DNA of 64,000 nt from Iphinoe sp. HA4291-MV1 (GTDB taxonomy: Bacteria > Cyanobacteriota > Cyanobacteriia > Cyanobacteriales > Nostocaceae): assembly GCA_019359415.1 (NCBI GenBank), contig JAHHHH010000019.1:30346-94345 (forward strand). Direction: 5' to 3'. A program made the position numbers and the translations under genes. Under the pieces are notes generated by a model. That model was given only the letters and a program-made list of their open reading frames with translations, ran no database searches and was not told the origin of the DNA. Shown here one piece after another: positions 48,026 through 57,054 of the stretch (its first letter is position 1; each line of letters starts with the position of its first letter).

Positions 48026-48822
48026 AATTTTCACAAGGTAGTTACTTTAATCCGGACAGTTACAACCAAAAGGCTGTTGATTAGGCAATGCACCAGTGCA
48101 TCAGCACAACTGATTTTGGGATACAACGAGGTTCTAGTTGCCTATAACCATAATTGCCCGTTAACCACGACTTCATCAACTACAAGGTAGAGAACCACTA
48201 ACGAGGGTAGTAGTCACAACCTTTAGTAGAATGACTTGAAAAAACATTCTAGGTTCATTGTTTCGATGAACTAGAATCCTGAATGTAGGGTGACTGATAC
48301 TGTGTGAGTTTGCTAATGATGATACTCGTTTAAGTACAAATCATGGAGAAATCAGTCCACCTTTTATTTATACAAGTCTAAATGCCGATTTTACCCGATA
48401 TTTAAGCTATCTTAAGCTGTTATCTTTGAGTTAAGACATTCATATTGATATTTATACCGAATAAAAGTTATCAATTATACTGGGCAGATACCATAAATAG
48501 CTGGTAGTAACTTAAAAACTTTTATTGCTTATTTATAAAAATTATTATAATTAGATAGAAATACAGCATTATATGTAACGAATTCTTCACTCATAAATAA
48601 TTTCTGTACTAGGTGGAAAGCAAAGTCTACACCGAAACAAATATTATTTCTAGGGAAGCTGGTTTGGGGATCATCACCATAGTTAGCCTACTTCTTAGGC
48701 TGTTCTACGTAGTGAGAAGTAATAAGTAAAACTAATCAATTAACCAGAAAATTCATGTGCCATGTGCAAGGAATTTACCAATCCCCATACCCTACTTCCA
48801 ATAATCAATGCTATGGAAAGCT
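48026..48822. other. Gene-free 800-bp stretch
   Basis: Strongly AT-rich from 48400 onward and without credible frames; probably holds the CAAD-gene promoter near 48050-48200. No RNA gene, repeat or hairpin that I would defend. Confidence 0.4.
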
Positions 48823-49278
48823 CTATTTCCAATCAGGAATTTCTGCATCTTCACCACCAATGCCGATACCTGTATTAAATATTTCAGCATTGGTAATGTT
48901 GAGATCATTCATTGATGCTCCATACACATTTGAGTCATAAATCGTAGCACGAGTGAAATTCACCTTATTAAGATTGGCTTTCTTGAAATTAACATTCGTC
49001 GCGAAAGCTGATGTTAAGTTAGCACCTGCTAAGTTAGCACCTGTAAGATCAGCACCTTCAAGATTCACTTTTGTCAAGTTTGCTCCTTGGAGATTCGCAT
49101 TTCTCAAGTCAGCACCAATTAAATGAGCACCACTGAGGTTTGCTTTCGATAGATCACACCCACTACATTCCCCAGTAGCAATTAGCTTTTTTACGTGCTG
49201 TGGATTTGCCGCATTCACTGAAGTAGCTAAAAATAGGGGAGTAACTAAGGTTAGAGTTGCTAAAAGCTTGAATTTCAT
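48823..49278 (-). CDS. Exported pentapeptide-repeat protein
   Basis: 151 residues from the ATG at 49278, which follows GGGGG at good spacing; an ATG at 49302 would add eight residues. Signal peptide MKFKLLATLTLVTPLFLATS with a cut after NAA. A short region with ECSGCDLSKANL leads into about 15 pentapeptide repeats of the A(D/N)LxX type (GADLRNANLQGANLTKVNLE, GADLTGANLAGANLTSAFAT), forming a right-handed square helix. The start HVKKLIATGECSGCDLSKAN is common in exported cyanobacterial pentapeptide proteins. Its role is unknown; the mature protein should be periplasmic or lumenal. Confidence 0.88.
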   Translation of the reverse strand: MKFKLLATLTLVTPLFLATSVNAANPQHVKKLIATGECSGCDLSKANLSGAHLIGADLRNANLQGANLTKVNLEGADLTGANLAGANLTSAFATNVNFKKANLNKVNFTRATIYDSNVYGASMNDLNITNAEIFNTGIGIGGEDAEIPDWK

Positions 49279-49302
49279 AATATTTCCCCCTTTCTGATAC
49301 AA

Positions 49303-49834
49303 GTAGCTTCCGTTTTCTCCTCACAGTTCTATTATTACCTTTAGCACTGTTTGGTGGTAATAGATTGACAACATAAGTTAACTGTGGTGTTTGCCAGCTT
49401 TTTTTGTGATGGTAGACAAGTTCTTATAGTTTTTAAGAACTGGTAACTGATGCACCTTATTTAACCAATACTCGACCATTACTGAGACCAATAATAACAC
49501 CTAGTTATTGGTAGAAAATTCCACCCTTAGGCGTTAATCGATATCTGCTGTAAGACGTAAATTGCAGAAAAGTAGTTTCTAAAAGCTTTCTTACTTTCTG
49601 GGTATTTGCGAAAAAAAAACTCTCTGACAGTACTTTCTCAAAAACAGTATTAAATTTTACTAAAAAATCAGAGAAATTGCAAATACAGCAGTTTTCCATT
49701 AAATGGATTACAGCTGGAGATTTTCTTGTAGGATAGGTGTTTCGCCCGTAGTAAATTCAAGGCGGATAAGATACCCACCTTGCCCTAGCTGTATTTAATA
49801 CAGCTAACAACTGCTCTAGTTTCGATGATATTGT
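49303..49834. other. Gene-free 530-bp stretch
   Basis: AT-rich, no credible frame; no clear terminator or RNA gene. It must hold the pentapeptide-gene promoter near 49310-49400. Confidence 0.4.
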
Positions 49835-50707
49835 CTACATATACTTTTTCAACAACAACTCCAACTTCTCCTTAGTCACTGCGGGAGCCTTATCTAGGTT
49901 TGTCAAAATCGCATACTTTAGTGCTGAATGTGCATCACTAGACGGTGGGTTTTCGCTCAAATGCCGTACTGTTTCTTGAATCACTTTCTGAGCGTTGACT
50001 GCATTTCGCTGCAAATTACTAACGATCATGTCCACCGTCACACAATCGTGATCTGGATGCCAACAATCATAATCTGTTACCAGAGCAAGAGTAGCATAGG
50101 CAATCTCTGCTTCCCGTGCTAACTTCGCCTCTGGCAAATTGGTCATCCCAATCACCGTTGCACCCCAACTGCGGTAAAGATTTGATTCCGCCTTTGTCGA
50201 AAATGCTGGTCCCTCCATACATACATAGGTACCACCACGATGCACAGTGATATCCGATAAGTGTAGAGAAGCGATCGCATCTGTGACAACTCCGGCCAAA
50301 TTTTTACAAATCGGGTCGCCAAAAGCAATATGAGCAACAATTCCCTCACCGAAAAACGTTGAAACCCGATTTTTCGTTCTATCAATAAATTGATCGGGAA
50401 CCACCATATCCAGTGGTTTCACTTCTTCCTTTAAAGAACCTACAGCGGAAGCAGAGATAAGATACTCCACACCCAGTTGCTTCATTGCATAAATATTGGC
50501 GCGAAATGGCAACTCGGAAGGCAACAGCGTGTGATTGCGACCATGACGCGCTAAAAAAGCAACTCGTGTACCCTCTAAAGTTCCTAGTATAAAAGCATCA
50601 GATGGTGAACCAAAGGGAGTTGGGACTTGCACCTCTTCGATATTTTTGAGGGCATCCATTTTGTATAAACCACTGCCACCAATAATTCCAATACGAGTTT
50701 CTGTCAT
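49835..50707 (-). CDS. mtnP: S-methyl-5'-thioadenosine phosphorylase
   Basis: 290 residues. The enzyme splits methylthioadenosine (a by-product of polyamine and SAM chemistry) into adenine and methylthioribose 1-phosphate, the first step of methionine salvage. Phosphate and substrate motifs: [80 protein letters not shown], and [20 protein letters not shown]. The MTA-specific Ser/Thr and Asn-Leu-Pro-Glu pattern is seen rather than the guanosine-type one. Monocistronic as far as I can see; metK lies on the same strand 9 kb away. Confidence 0.94.
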   Translation of the reverse strand: MTETRIGIIGGSGLYKMDALKNIEEVQVPTPFGSPSDAFILGTLEGTRVAFLARHGRNHTLLPSELPFRANIYAMKQLGVEYLISASAVGSLKEEVKPLDMVVPDQFIDRTKNRVSTFFGEGIVAHIAFGDPICKNLAGVVTDAIASLHLSDITVHRGGTYVCMEGPAFSTKAESNLYRSWGATVIGMTNLPEAKLAREAEIAYATLALVTDYDCWHPDHDCVTVDMIVSNLQRNAVNAQKVIQETVRHLSENPPSSDAHSALKYAILTNLDKAPAVTKEKLELLLKKYM

Positions 50708-50805
50708 TATCTTTCAATTTCATGAGAAGTGGGGAATCAAGTTAAGAGTGAAAAGTGAGGGGTCATAATTCATAACTCCTCATTCTGAGCTATAGCTCTT
50801 AACTT

Positions 50806-52254
50806 TTAGAAGTATTCTACCCGTGCATCTAACCCACGTGAGCGTAACCACTTAGACAAATCTTCTGCTTGTGAGCGTTCTCTAAATTGTCCAGCATTTA
50901 CATAGGGACCTAATCTAGATTCAGCGCGGAAAGCTTCTGGAATATATTGACGTACTTGATTTAAAGTGTCGTTCTTAGAAATCGGGATGACTACAACATA
51001 GCGATTGTCCTGCTTAGGCTTCCATCCCGTAGAATTGTTCCCGTTGTTGCTCAACCCCAATGCTTGCCAGGTTTGAAAATTGACAGACCCTGTCGTTTCT
51101 AGCCCATAGTATCGTTGAAATTGAACGACAGCGTCTCTCGTTGCAGGACCATAATAACCAGTGAGATCACCTCTAAAAAATCCTAAATTCTGCAAACGCT
51201 GTTGCACGACTGTAACTCGTTGACTTCTCTCACCTTGACAAATATCTCCGGTGGCTGTTGAACAACCAGAGCTTTGTTCATAGCTTTGTCCATAGCTTTG
51301 TCCAGAGCTTTGTCCGTAGCTTTGTCCAGAGCTTTGTCCATAGCTTTGTCCAGAGCTTTGTCCATAGCTTCGCTCTCCTATAGCTGTCGTTATAGCCCCC
51401 AAGGTTTGTGAGTCAGCAACACCACTGGGTACTATTCTATAATCTTGCTGAAAACGTGCTACAGCTTCCTGGGTTGTTGGACCAAAATAGCCAGTTGGAT
51501 TCACTCTAAAGTAGCCCAATTGCTGCAAATCCTGTTGCAATTCTCTCACCTGGCTACCCGAATCACCCAAATTCAAAGCATTGGGTAACCTATCTCCACC
51601 GACGCCAACTGAAGAATTATTTCTGCTAAGAACAATACGTATTGCTTCTTTTGTTCTCGCACCGACAACACCATCAGCACGTATTCCACGTGATTGCTGG
51701 AATCTGATGACTGCTCGCTGAGTTTCTGGACCAAAGTTACCTGTTATCGGACCATTAAAGTAACTTAAACGCCGCAAATCCTGTTGTAATTTGGTGACTG
51801 CTTGACCCGTGCTACCTGATCGCAGATCATTGCTAACACTTCCACTCGGTCTTCTACTTTGACATTGAGATTGCAGCAATTGTTGAGTTCTTGTACCCAC
51901 AACTCCAACAGATGGTAGTCCATTTGCTCGCTGGAACCTAATGACAGCATCCTGAGTTAAGGAAGCAAACTTGCCTGTCACCGGACCATTATAATAGCCC
52001 AACTTGCTCAAACATCTTTGGATCTGTGAGACTTGAGATCCAGTACTTCCCACTTGAAGCGCTAGCGCACGCTCCGCCATATTCAAGAGTGCTAAAGTCA
52101 GTGCTACAGATAAAAGACGTATTGCAGCAGTGCTAGACAGTTTTCTCCAATTCAACTCAGCAAAGAGATGAAAATTAAATGGGACAGAAACATTTTCATT
52201 TCTTATTGATGTCTCGTTTGCCGAAGCGAAAGAAGAATAACCAATTCTTTTCAT
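50806..52254 (-). CDS. Four-domain peptidoglycan-binding protein with SPOR-like C terminus
   Basis: 482 residues. A hydrophobic segment at about 41-60 (AAIRLLSVALTLALLNMAER) anchors or exports it. Four PG_binding_1 domains: about 70-133 (GSQVSQIQRCLSKLGYYNGP), 149-213, 229-293 and 337-400, each with the motif LQQxLxxLGYFxGxxTGxFGPxTxxAVxxFQ. Between the third and fourth lies a low-complexity linker made of SYGQSSGQ units. The end (NRYVVVIPISKNDTLNQVRQ ... SRLGPYVNAGQFRERSQAED, LSKWLRSRGLDARVEYF) is SPOR-like. It should bind cell-wall glycan in the periplasm. The linker is coded by a 12-bp minisatellite. Confidence 0.9.
   Translation of the reverse strand: MKRIGYSSFASANETSIRNENVSVPFNFHLFAELNWRKLSSTAAIRLLSVALTLALLNMAERALALQVGSTGSQVSQIQRCLSKLGYYNGPVTGKFASLTQDAVIRFQRANGLPSVGVVGTRTQQLLQSQCQSRRPSGSVSNDLRSGSTGQAVTKLQQDLRRLSYFNGPITGNFGPETQRAVIRFQQSRGIRADGVVGARTKEAIRIVLSRNNSSVGVGGDRLPNALNLGDSGSQVRELQQDLQQLGYFRVNPTGYFGPTTQEAVARFQQDYRIVPSGVADSQTLGAITTAIGERSYGQSSGQSYGQSSGQSYGQSSGQSYGQSYEQSSGCSTATGDICQGERSQRVTVVQQRLQNLGFFRGDLTGYYGPATRDAVVQFQRYYGLETTGSVNFQTWQALGLSNNGNNSTGWKPKQDNRYVVVIPISKNDTLNQVRQYIPEAFRAESRLGPYVNAGQFRERSQAEDLSKWLRSRGLDARVEYF
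51268..51372 (-). repeat. 12-bp minisatellite coding for a Gln/Ser/Gly/Tyr linker
   Basis: About eight units alternating agctttgtccag and agctttgtccat (plus strand) with a few substitutions. In the gene they code alternating QSYG and QSSG; because the unit is a multiple of three, gain or loss of units keeps the frame. Confidence 0.9.
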
Positions 52255-52522
52255 AGTTTTTTCAAGTTGTTAGTTTAGATAATTCCCCTGTTATGGATTG
52301 GACCTTTCACAGAGCGTTAGTCAGTTGTTTGTATAATATGCAATTATTGACACGCTTTTGTAACAGCAGTTCCTTACAATATCTTTGCGATAATTAAAAT
52401 TTCTTTATTTAAGTAATTTTGCGGTAGTTGTACAAAAAATTTGCTGCTTGATACTATACATACGGGACGCCACATGCTTCTCCTTGCCCAGACGCTCTTG
52501 CAACAACAGGGAAACCCCAACA

Positions 52523-52628
52523 CCAGTGCTGCGGGAGGAAAACCCTCCCGCAGCACTGGACCCCCTTTATCTCATGTCCGGCTAATTAGTTATGATTCCC
52601 GCGATAAGTATTCAACCGGACATGAGAT
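52523..52628. terminator. Nested hairpins between two convergent/neighbour genes
   Basis: A perfect 16-bp GC-rich hairpin, ccagtgctgcgggagg with cctcccgcagcactgg (52523-52538 with 52544-52559), is followed by a second perfect 13-bp inverted repeat, atctcatgtccgg (52569-52581) with ccggacatgagat (52616-52628). Both lie just beyond the stop of the FAD oxidoreductase (52653), so they may act as its terminator; the second arm pair is also suited to protein binding. The rest of the 52255-52522 gap shows no gene. Confidence 0.6.
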
Positions 52629-52652
52629 TACCCCATTTTCTTCAAGATAGAT

Positions 52653-54077
52653 CTAAGTTGTGACTGGCTTGATGTTTTGATTGACGCGGAACAGGTTGGT
52701 TGGATCGTACTTATTCTTGATCACAACCAGACGCTCGTAATTGTCGCGGTAGGTGGCCTGGACGCGCTCTTGACCCTCCTCCATCATAAAATTCACGTAC
52801 GCACCGCCACAGGTATAGGGATGCAATGCACTCCAATATTCCTTTGCCCAGGTAGTAATGCGATCGCACTTTGCAGGATCGGGATCGATACCAGCCATAA
52901 TCATTGACCACTTCGCATCGCGGAAGCTGAAAGCCGTATCTTTATTGCCGACTCTGTTGACTGCGCCGTCTATCGGATATAAGTGCATAGTTGAAAGGAA
53001 CGTTGGTAGTTGCGAACCATATTTCACGTGCAGTGCGATCGCCTCATCGCTCAACTGGTTCACAAAATCGCCCTTCCAGTACCACTGTAACCCTGGCGGT
53101 AGTAGCGGATCAAACATACTCTGCAAAGCAGGATAGGGAATTGGACCAATATGTTCAAAAGCTGGAGTAGCAAAGTCACGAACAGGCTGGAATGCTGCTT
53201 CTACTCTTTCTAGTGGACCGCAATAACACCAAATAATCCCACACATGGTTTTAGTATGTAGGTGTTCTGGGAATGGTGGTCCAGGCGGTACATTTAAAAA
53301 GGCAAAGAAGCCATACATATCTTCTGGTGCATTGATGATGAACTCTCGATACCACCGCATGACTTCAGCTGCTTGATCCAAAGGCCATAGTGTCGGACCA
53401 GCATAGACCGTGCTGACAGGATGTGCTCTGAACACAAAAGAGGTGACAACACCAAAGTTACCCCCGCCGCCACGAATTGCCCAAAACAGATCCTCATTCT
53501 CTTGTGCACTGGCGGTAACAAAACGACCGTCTGCCAGTACTACGTCTGCTTCTAGTAGATTGTCAATGGTTAAGCCATACTTGCGAGTTAGATAGCCATG
53601 TCCGCCACCCAAGGTCAACCCAGCAATGCCAGTAGTAGAGATGACCCCACTAGGTACAGCCAGACCGAATGCATGGGTTGCATGATCTACATCTCCCCAG
53701 GTGCAGCCGCCTTCGACTCGCACAGTACGCGCTACAGGGTCAACGCGAATGCCCTTCATGTGCGAGAGGTCGATGACCAAGCCGTCATCGCAAATCCCCA
53801 AACCTGCACCATTGTGACCGCCGCCTCGAACTGCAAGGAGTAAGTTGTTTTCGCGGGCAAAATTGACAGCGGCGATGATATCCGCCACGTTTGCACAACA
53901 TGCTATCAGTCCTGGGTGTCGGTCAATCATGCCATTGTAGACCTTACGGGCATTATCATAGCCTGCATCAGTGGGACACAACAACTCACCGCGCAGGTTT
54001 GCCTTGAATGCTTCTACTGCTGCTTCCTCAAGAACGGTTTCTTCACCTGTGATGGTGGCAACATGCAAGTTAACCAT
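52653..54077 (-). CDS. FAD-linked oxidoreductase (berberine-bridge-enzyme-like)
   Basis: 474 residues from the ATG at 54077, which has GAGG 8 bases upstream. The frame stays open upstream to 54527 through unrelated DNA, but that extension is a methyltransferase remnant plus a heptamer repeat. The FAD-binding PCMH domain covers about 45-215: HPGLIACCANVADIIAAVNF, LLLAVRGGGHNGAGLGICDD (with the His typical of bicovalent FAD linkage) and GVISTTGIAGLTLGGGHGYL. The BBE C-terminal domain ends with YVNFM (...GGAYVNFMMEEGQERVQATY) then KYDPTNLFRVNQNI. Members oxidise alcohols, sugars or alkaloid-like metabolites with O2; the substrate is unknown. No signal peptide. GC content is higher than its neighbours, which hints at transfer. 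Confidence 0.9.
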   Translation of the reverse strand: MVNLHVATITGEETVLEEAAVEAFKANLRGELLCPTDAGYDNARKVYNGMIDRHPGLIACCANVADIIAAVNFARENNLLLAVRGGGHNGAGLGICDDGLVIDLSHMKGIRVDPVARTVRVEGGCTWGDVDHATHAFGLAVPSGVISTTGIAGLTLGGGHGYLTRKYGLTIDNLLEADVVLADGRFVTASAQENEDLFWAIRGGGGNFGVVTSFVFRAHPVSTVYAGPTLWPLDQAAEVMRWYREFIINAPEDMYGFFAFLNVPPGPPFPEHLHTKTMCGIIWCYCGPLERVEAAFQPVRDFATPAFEHIGPIPYPALQSMFDPLLPPGLQWYWKGDFVNQLSDEAIALHVKYGSQLPTFLSTMHLYPIDGAVNRVGNKDTAFSFRDAKWSMIMAGIDPDPAKCDRITTWAKEYWSALHPYTCGGAYVNFMMEEGQERVQATYRDNYERLVVIKNKYDPTNLFRVNQNIKPVTT

Positions 54078-54123
54078 AATTTTCCTCTTAAGATATATTT
54101 TGATGCACAGTTGTTTAAGTAGT

Positions 54124-54150
54124 TGGACATGGGCAATGGGCAATGGGCGT
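54124..54150. repeat. Heptamer repeat at a gene break
   Basis: Units of atgggca/atgggcg (about 54126-54148), on the boundary where the methyltransferase fragment stops. Confidence 0.7.
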
Positions 54151-54302
54151 GGGATAGAGATACGCCCGGTACCGCACATCAACTCAAGTACGGAACCATC
54201 AATCTTTTCACACTCTTGAAGGAAAAACGACAGATCGTCTGTGAAACGTAAGTAAGAATCATAAAGATGCGCAATTTGCTCGTAATCAAGTGCAGAACTC
54301 AT
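54150..54302 (-). pseudogene. SAM-dependent methyltransferase remnant (N-terminal piece)
   Basis: From 54302 the minus strand reads MSSALDYEQIAHLYDSYLRF, then TDDLSFFLQECEKIDGSVLE and LMCGTGRISIP. LELMCGTGR is the SAM-binding motif I of class I methyltransferases, with its usual helix before it. The fragment ends where heptamer-type repeat DNA begins (RPLPIAHVQ is repeat-coded); the other 150-200 residues expected are missing. The open frame then runs on into the FAD oxidoreductase, so an automatic annotation may show a false fusion protein. Confidence 0.75.
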
Positions 54303-54561
54303 AAAACAATCATTAAAATGATGTATCTTTGACCTTATTTTGTATGGTTGTTGTTTGTGGTTTTGTTTATTTGAACTTAAATTCAAGTTAACCTTTCTCT
54401 TTTGAAAGAGCAGTACGAAAAAGTCACAAAAAATCAGGACATTTCTCTTAAAATTAAATTCCTTTGTCAGATTTGGTAAGAAATGGTCATTTATGTATGG
54501 GGTTTCTCCCTTGCTCCCCCTGCACAAGGTGCCTCTTCCACGACTTGTTGGAAATTAAGGA

Positions 54562-54783
54562 ATGCCAATGGAGGGAGGCAGAGCCTCTGTACCTGCATTC
54601 CCAGCCAGAGACTGGGAACGAGAGATTTATCCGTGGTATGACATTGCAGGTTTGGAAGGAACAGAACTGTATTTCTTCTTGATTCCATGGATATTTTTCA
54701 TGGTAGTTTTTCTTAGCATTTTCTTGTTCCTCGGTGTAGCAGTGCTATTTGTTCAGCACTTAAGACATCGGGATGACTCATAA
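54562..54783 (+). CDS. Small membrane protein with repeat-derived N terminus (uncertain)
   Basis: 73 residues. The first 25 or so (MPMEGGRASVPAFPARDWER) are coded by a dispersed repeat (ggcagagcctctgtacctgc, attcccagccagagactggg) that is widespread in this kind of genome. The remainder, GLEGTELYFFLIPWIFFMVV, then FLSIFLFLGVAVLFVQHLRH, is a strong hydrophobic helix hairpin followed by a short basic tail. The real start could be missing, lost when the repeat entered, making this a remnant. I do not recognise the family. Confidence 0.4.
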   Translation: MPMEGGRASVPAFPARDWEREIYPWYDIAGLEGTELYFFLIPWIFFMVVFLSIFLFLGVAVLFVQHLRHRDDS

Positions 54784-54784
54784 T

Positions 54785-55228
54785 TCACGACTCGCCAGAA
54801 ATTTGGCAAAATACAGTCCTTTTGCGTGGTCCATCTAACTCAAAAAATAAGACAGATTGATAGGTTCCTAAAGCTAATTTTCCATCCACAATCGGAATGA
54901 CTTCACTCGTACTTAGAGTCATTGCCATTAGGTGAGAATGGGCATTCATTGGTTCATCTGGAGGGATATTTTTTCTTAAATGTAGGTCATTATGTAAGTA
55001 ACGGTCTGATTCAGGAGCCAACTTTTGTAAATAAACTTTGACATCTTCTAACAATCTTTCTTCGTATTCATTAATAGCTAATGCCGTGGTTGTATGGCGA
55101 GAGAAAATTAAAGCTTGACCATTTATAATTGATGTCGATACTATCAAGTCTTGAATTTTTGATGTAATATTATGAATATTAATTCCTGGTTTTGTTTCGA
55201 TTATTATTAAATGATTAACAATTGGCAT
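54785..55228 (-). CDS. YjbQ-family protein (secondary thiamine-phosphate synthase-like, UPF0047)
   Basis: 147 residues, full length. The family fold is shown by IIIETKPGINIHNITSKIQD, ALIFSRHTTTALAINEYEER, DRYLHNDLHLRKN (metal-binding His residues), NAHSHLMAMTLSTSEVIPIV and LGTYQSVLFFELDGPRKRTV. Members have weak thiamine-phosphate synthase activity in vitro, but the true role is unclear. A thiL gene is in this window (10705) but far away. The neighbours on the same strand are an aminotransferase and, further down, the FAD oxidoreductase; no operon is evident (70 bases between this gene's start and the aminotransferase stop). Confidence 0.9.
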   Translation of the reverse strand: MPIVNHLIIIETKPGINIHNITSKIQDLIVSTSIINGQALIFSRHTTTALAINEYEERLLEDVKVYLQKLAPESDRYLHNDLHLRKNIPPDEPMNAHSHLMAMTLSTSEVIPIVDGKLALGTYQSVLFFELDGPRKRTVFCQISGES

Positions 55229-55298
55229 ATTGTCAATTTTGTGTTTTTTATTTTACAAGTGATGGGACAAAAGTTTAAAGGCGAAGTGTCACACTGCG

Positions 55299-56474
55299 TT
55301 AATGCACCTTACCAATTATCGCTTGCAAACCCCTCACCAAGCGCTCGATTCCTTCTTGTGCTGTCTCTTTTTGTAGCGCACCGTAGGCGACGCGGAGATA
55401 GCATCCATTATCCATACCAAAGGTTGTACCAGGAATCACTGCGACTTGATGTTCGCGGATGAGTCGTTCAACCAGCTTAAAGCTATCCAATTGAGTATGA
55501 ACTTTCAGGAAAAAATAGAACGCACCATCAGCAGGAGCAATAGTACATAACTCTTGTAAGCTATTGAGGGAATCAAGTACGACGAGTCTTACTTGTGCGA
55601 TCGCCTGAATATGATTCTTCAAATAGTCCTCTTTTGCTTGCAACGCCCCTAATGCTGCATACTGGGAAATCACAGGCGGACAAATGAGAATGGTATCTTG
55701 AACTTTTTTGACGGCGACAAGCAGGTGTTTGGGAATCACCATGTAGCCAATACGCCAGCTTGCAAAACCATAAGCCTTGGAAAGACTATAAAGGGAAATG
55801 GTATGATTGCTACTTAGCGCAAATGCACCGGGTGAAATATGTTTCGCTCCATTGTAAGTGAAGTATTCATAAGCTTCATCGCTGATGTGGTAGATACCGC
55901 GATCGCGACAAATTTGATTCACGAACCACAACGCTTCTTCTGAATACACAGCCCCAGTAGGATTATTAGGGGAAATCGTTACCACTGCTCGTGTTTTTGA
56001 AGTGATCGCTTGAGCGATCGCCTCTGGACGTAGCTGGTAATTTTCATCACATTTCACTAGTACCGGATGACAACCCGCCATCGTAATCGCCATTTCATGA
56101 TTGAAATAGTAAGGGGTGTTGAGAATAACTTCATCTCCTACCGAAGTGATGGCAAGAACAGCGTTCATAAACGCCATATTGCTACCTGCAGTAACAACAA
56201 TGCAGTTTTCTTCATTGATTTCAATACTGTTAAAGGTTTGTAACTTTGCCGCTAGTGCAGTTTGTAGTGGGGGAATTCCCTCAACAGCTTTGTATAAATG
56301 ATTAGTTGATTCGGCAAGGAACTTAGGCAAAAGTTCTATGGCTTCGGGTGGTGGACTATAAGAAACAACACCTTGTCCCAGAGAGATTGTACCAGGACAG
56401 CTTTTAATCAGTTCTCCAACAACAGGAATAATAGGGGACTGTACCGCCTGCATCCGAGAGATAAAAGATCCCAT
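55299..56474 (-). CDS. Class I PLP-dependent aminotransferase
   Basis: 391 residues. Typical aspartate-aminotransferase-type fold: CPGTISLGQGVVSYSPPPEA, HLYKAVEGIPPLQTALAAKL, VTAGSNMAFMNAVLAITSVG, VILNTPYYFNHEMAITMAGC, ISPNNPTGAVYSEEALWFVN (Asn that binds PLP), YHISDEAYEYFTYNGAKHIS (Asp/Tyr) and the Schiff-base Lys in ISLYSLSKAYGFASWRIGYM; PGTTFGMDNGCYLRVAYGAL near the end holds the substrate-binding Arg. The amino acid used is unknown. Two HIP1-like gcgatcgc sites lie in the gene. The upstream region holds a heptamer repeat. Confidence 0.92.
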   Translation of the reverse strand: MGSFISRMQAVQSPIIPVVGELIKSCPGTISLGQGVVSYSPPPEAIELLPKFLAESTNHLYKAVEGIPPLQTALAAKLQTFNSIEINEENCIVVTAGSNMAFMNAVLAITSVGDEVILNTPYYFNHEMAITMAGCHPVLVKCDENYQLRPEAIAQAITSKTRAVVTISPNNPTGAVYSEEALWFVNQICRDRGIYHISDEAYEYFTYNGAKHISPGAFALSSNHTISLYSLSKAYGFASWRIGYMVIPKHLLVAVKKVQDTILICPPVISQYAALGALQAKEDYLKNHIQAIAQVRLVVLDSLNSLQELCTIAPADGAFYFFLKVHTQLDSFKLVERLIREHQVAVIPGTTFGMDNGCYLRVAYGALQKETAQEGIERLVRGLQAIIGKVH

Positions 56475-56518
56475 ATAGAGCGATCGCCTCTGTTTCTCGT
56501 GTCTAAAATATAGTTTAA

Positions 56519-56552
56519 AACAGTTAACAGTTAGCAGTTATCAGTTCACAGG
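56519..56552. repeat. Heptamer array AACAGTT at the edge of a kinase remnant
   Basis: About four units (aacagtt, aacagtt, agcagtt, atcagtt). The kinase remnant starts right at its right end. Confidence 0.8.
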
Positions 56553-56959
56553 TTTGTGATGGGGATGCTTTTACTGTAGCAATTGGTCATCCTGGTTATA
56601 TGCCCAGCGAACAAGCACAGGGCGAACCGAAATTGAGTAGTGATATTTATGCAGTCGGAATTATTTGTATTTATGCTTTAACAGGTAGAAATCCCGATCC
56701 AAGACTTGGTAGGGGATTGCCAACACACCCCGATACAGGTGAAATTATTTGGCGAAATCAAGCACAGATTAGCCCTAAGTTAGCTAATTTTTTAGACAAA
56801 ATGGTTCGTTATGACTACCGTCAGCGTTACCAGTCAGCAGATGAAGCCTTGCAAGCTTTAAAAACGCTATTACCTAATACTTCAACTAGAAAACAAATAC
56901 TACCTACGAAAATTCACTGGCGGTGCACTCATATGAAATGTATACGTAACTCACTCTAG
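56553..56959 (+). pseudogene. Ser/Thr protein kinase remnant (C-lobe piece)
   Basis: The reading frame gives VCDGDAFTVAIGHPGYMPSE then QAQGEPKLSSDIYAVGIICI, YALTGRNPDPRLGRGLPTHP and LDKMVRYDYRQRYQSADEAL. This is the activation segment and C-lobe of a cyanobacterial Hanks-type kinase (GTPGYMPSEQ...SDIYAVG...ALTG), but the N-lobe with the ATP site and the HRD catalytic loop is missing. Its 5' end is cut exactly at the heptamer array. The end lies in normal sequence; about 20 residues at the C terminus (KQILPTKIHWRCTHMK) are unlike the family. Confidence 0.75.
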
Positions 56960-57054
56960 GGCGATTATGCAATCACTCTTTAAGATAGCAGATTACGTGT
57001 GAACGCACCCCCATGTTTAGAAAATTCTCACGCTTTTTGACGTGTTCTTCCAGA

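Noticed and set aside
52653-54527. A genuine methyltransferase-oxidoreductase fusion enzyme
   Set aside because: The methyltransferase part stops after motif I, the linker is repeat-coded, and a good ribosome-binding site lies before the oxidoreductase's own ATG.
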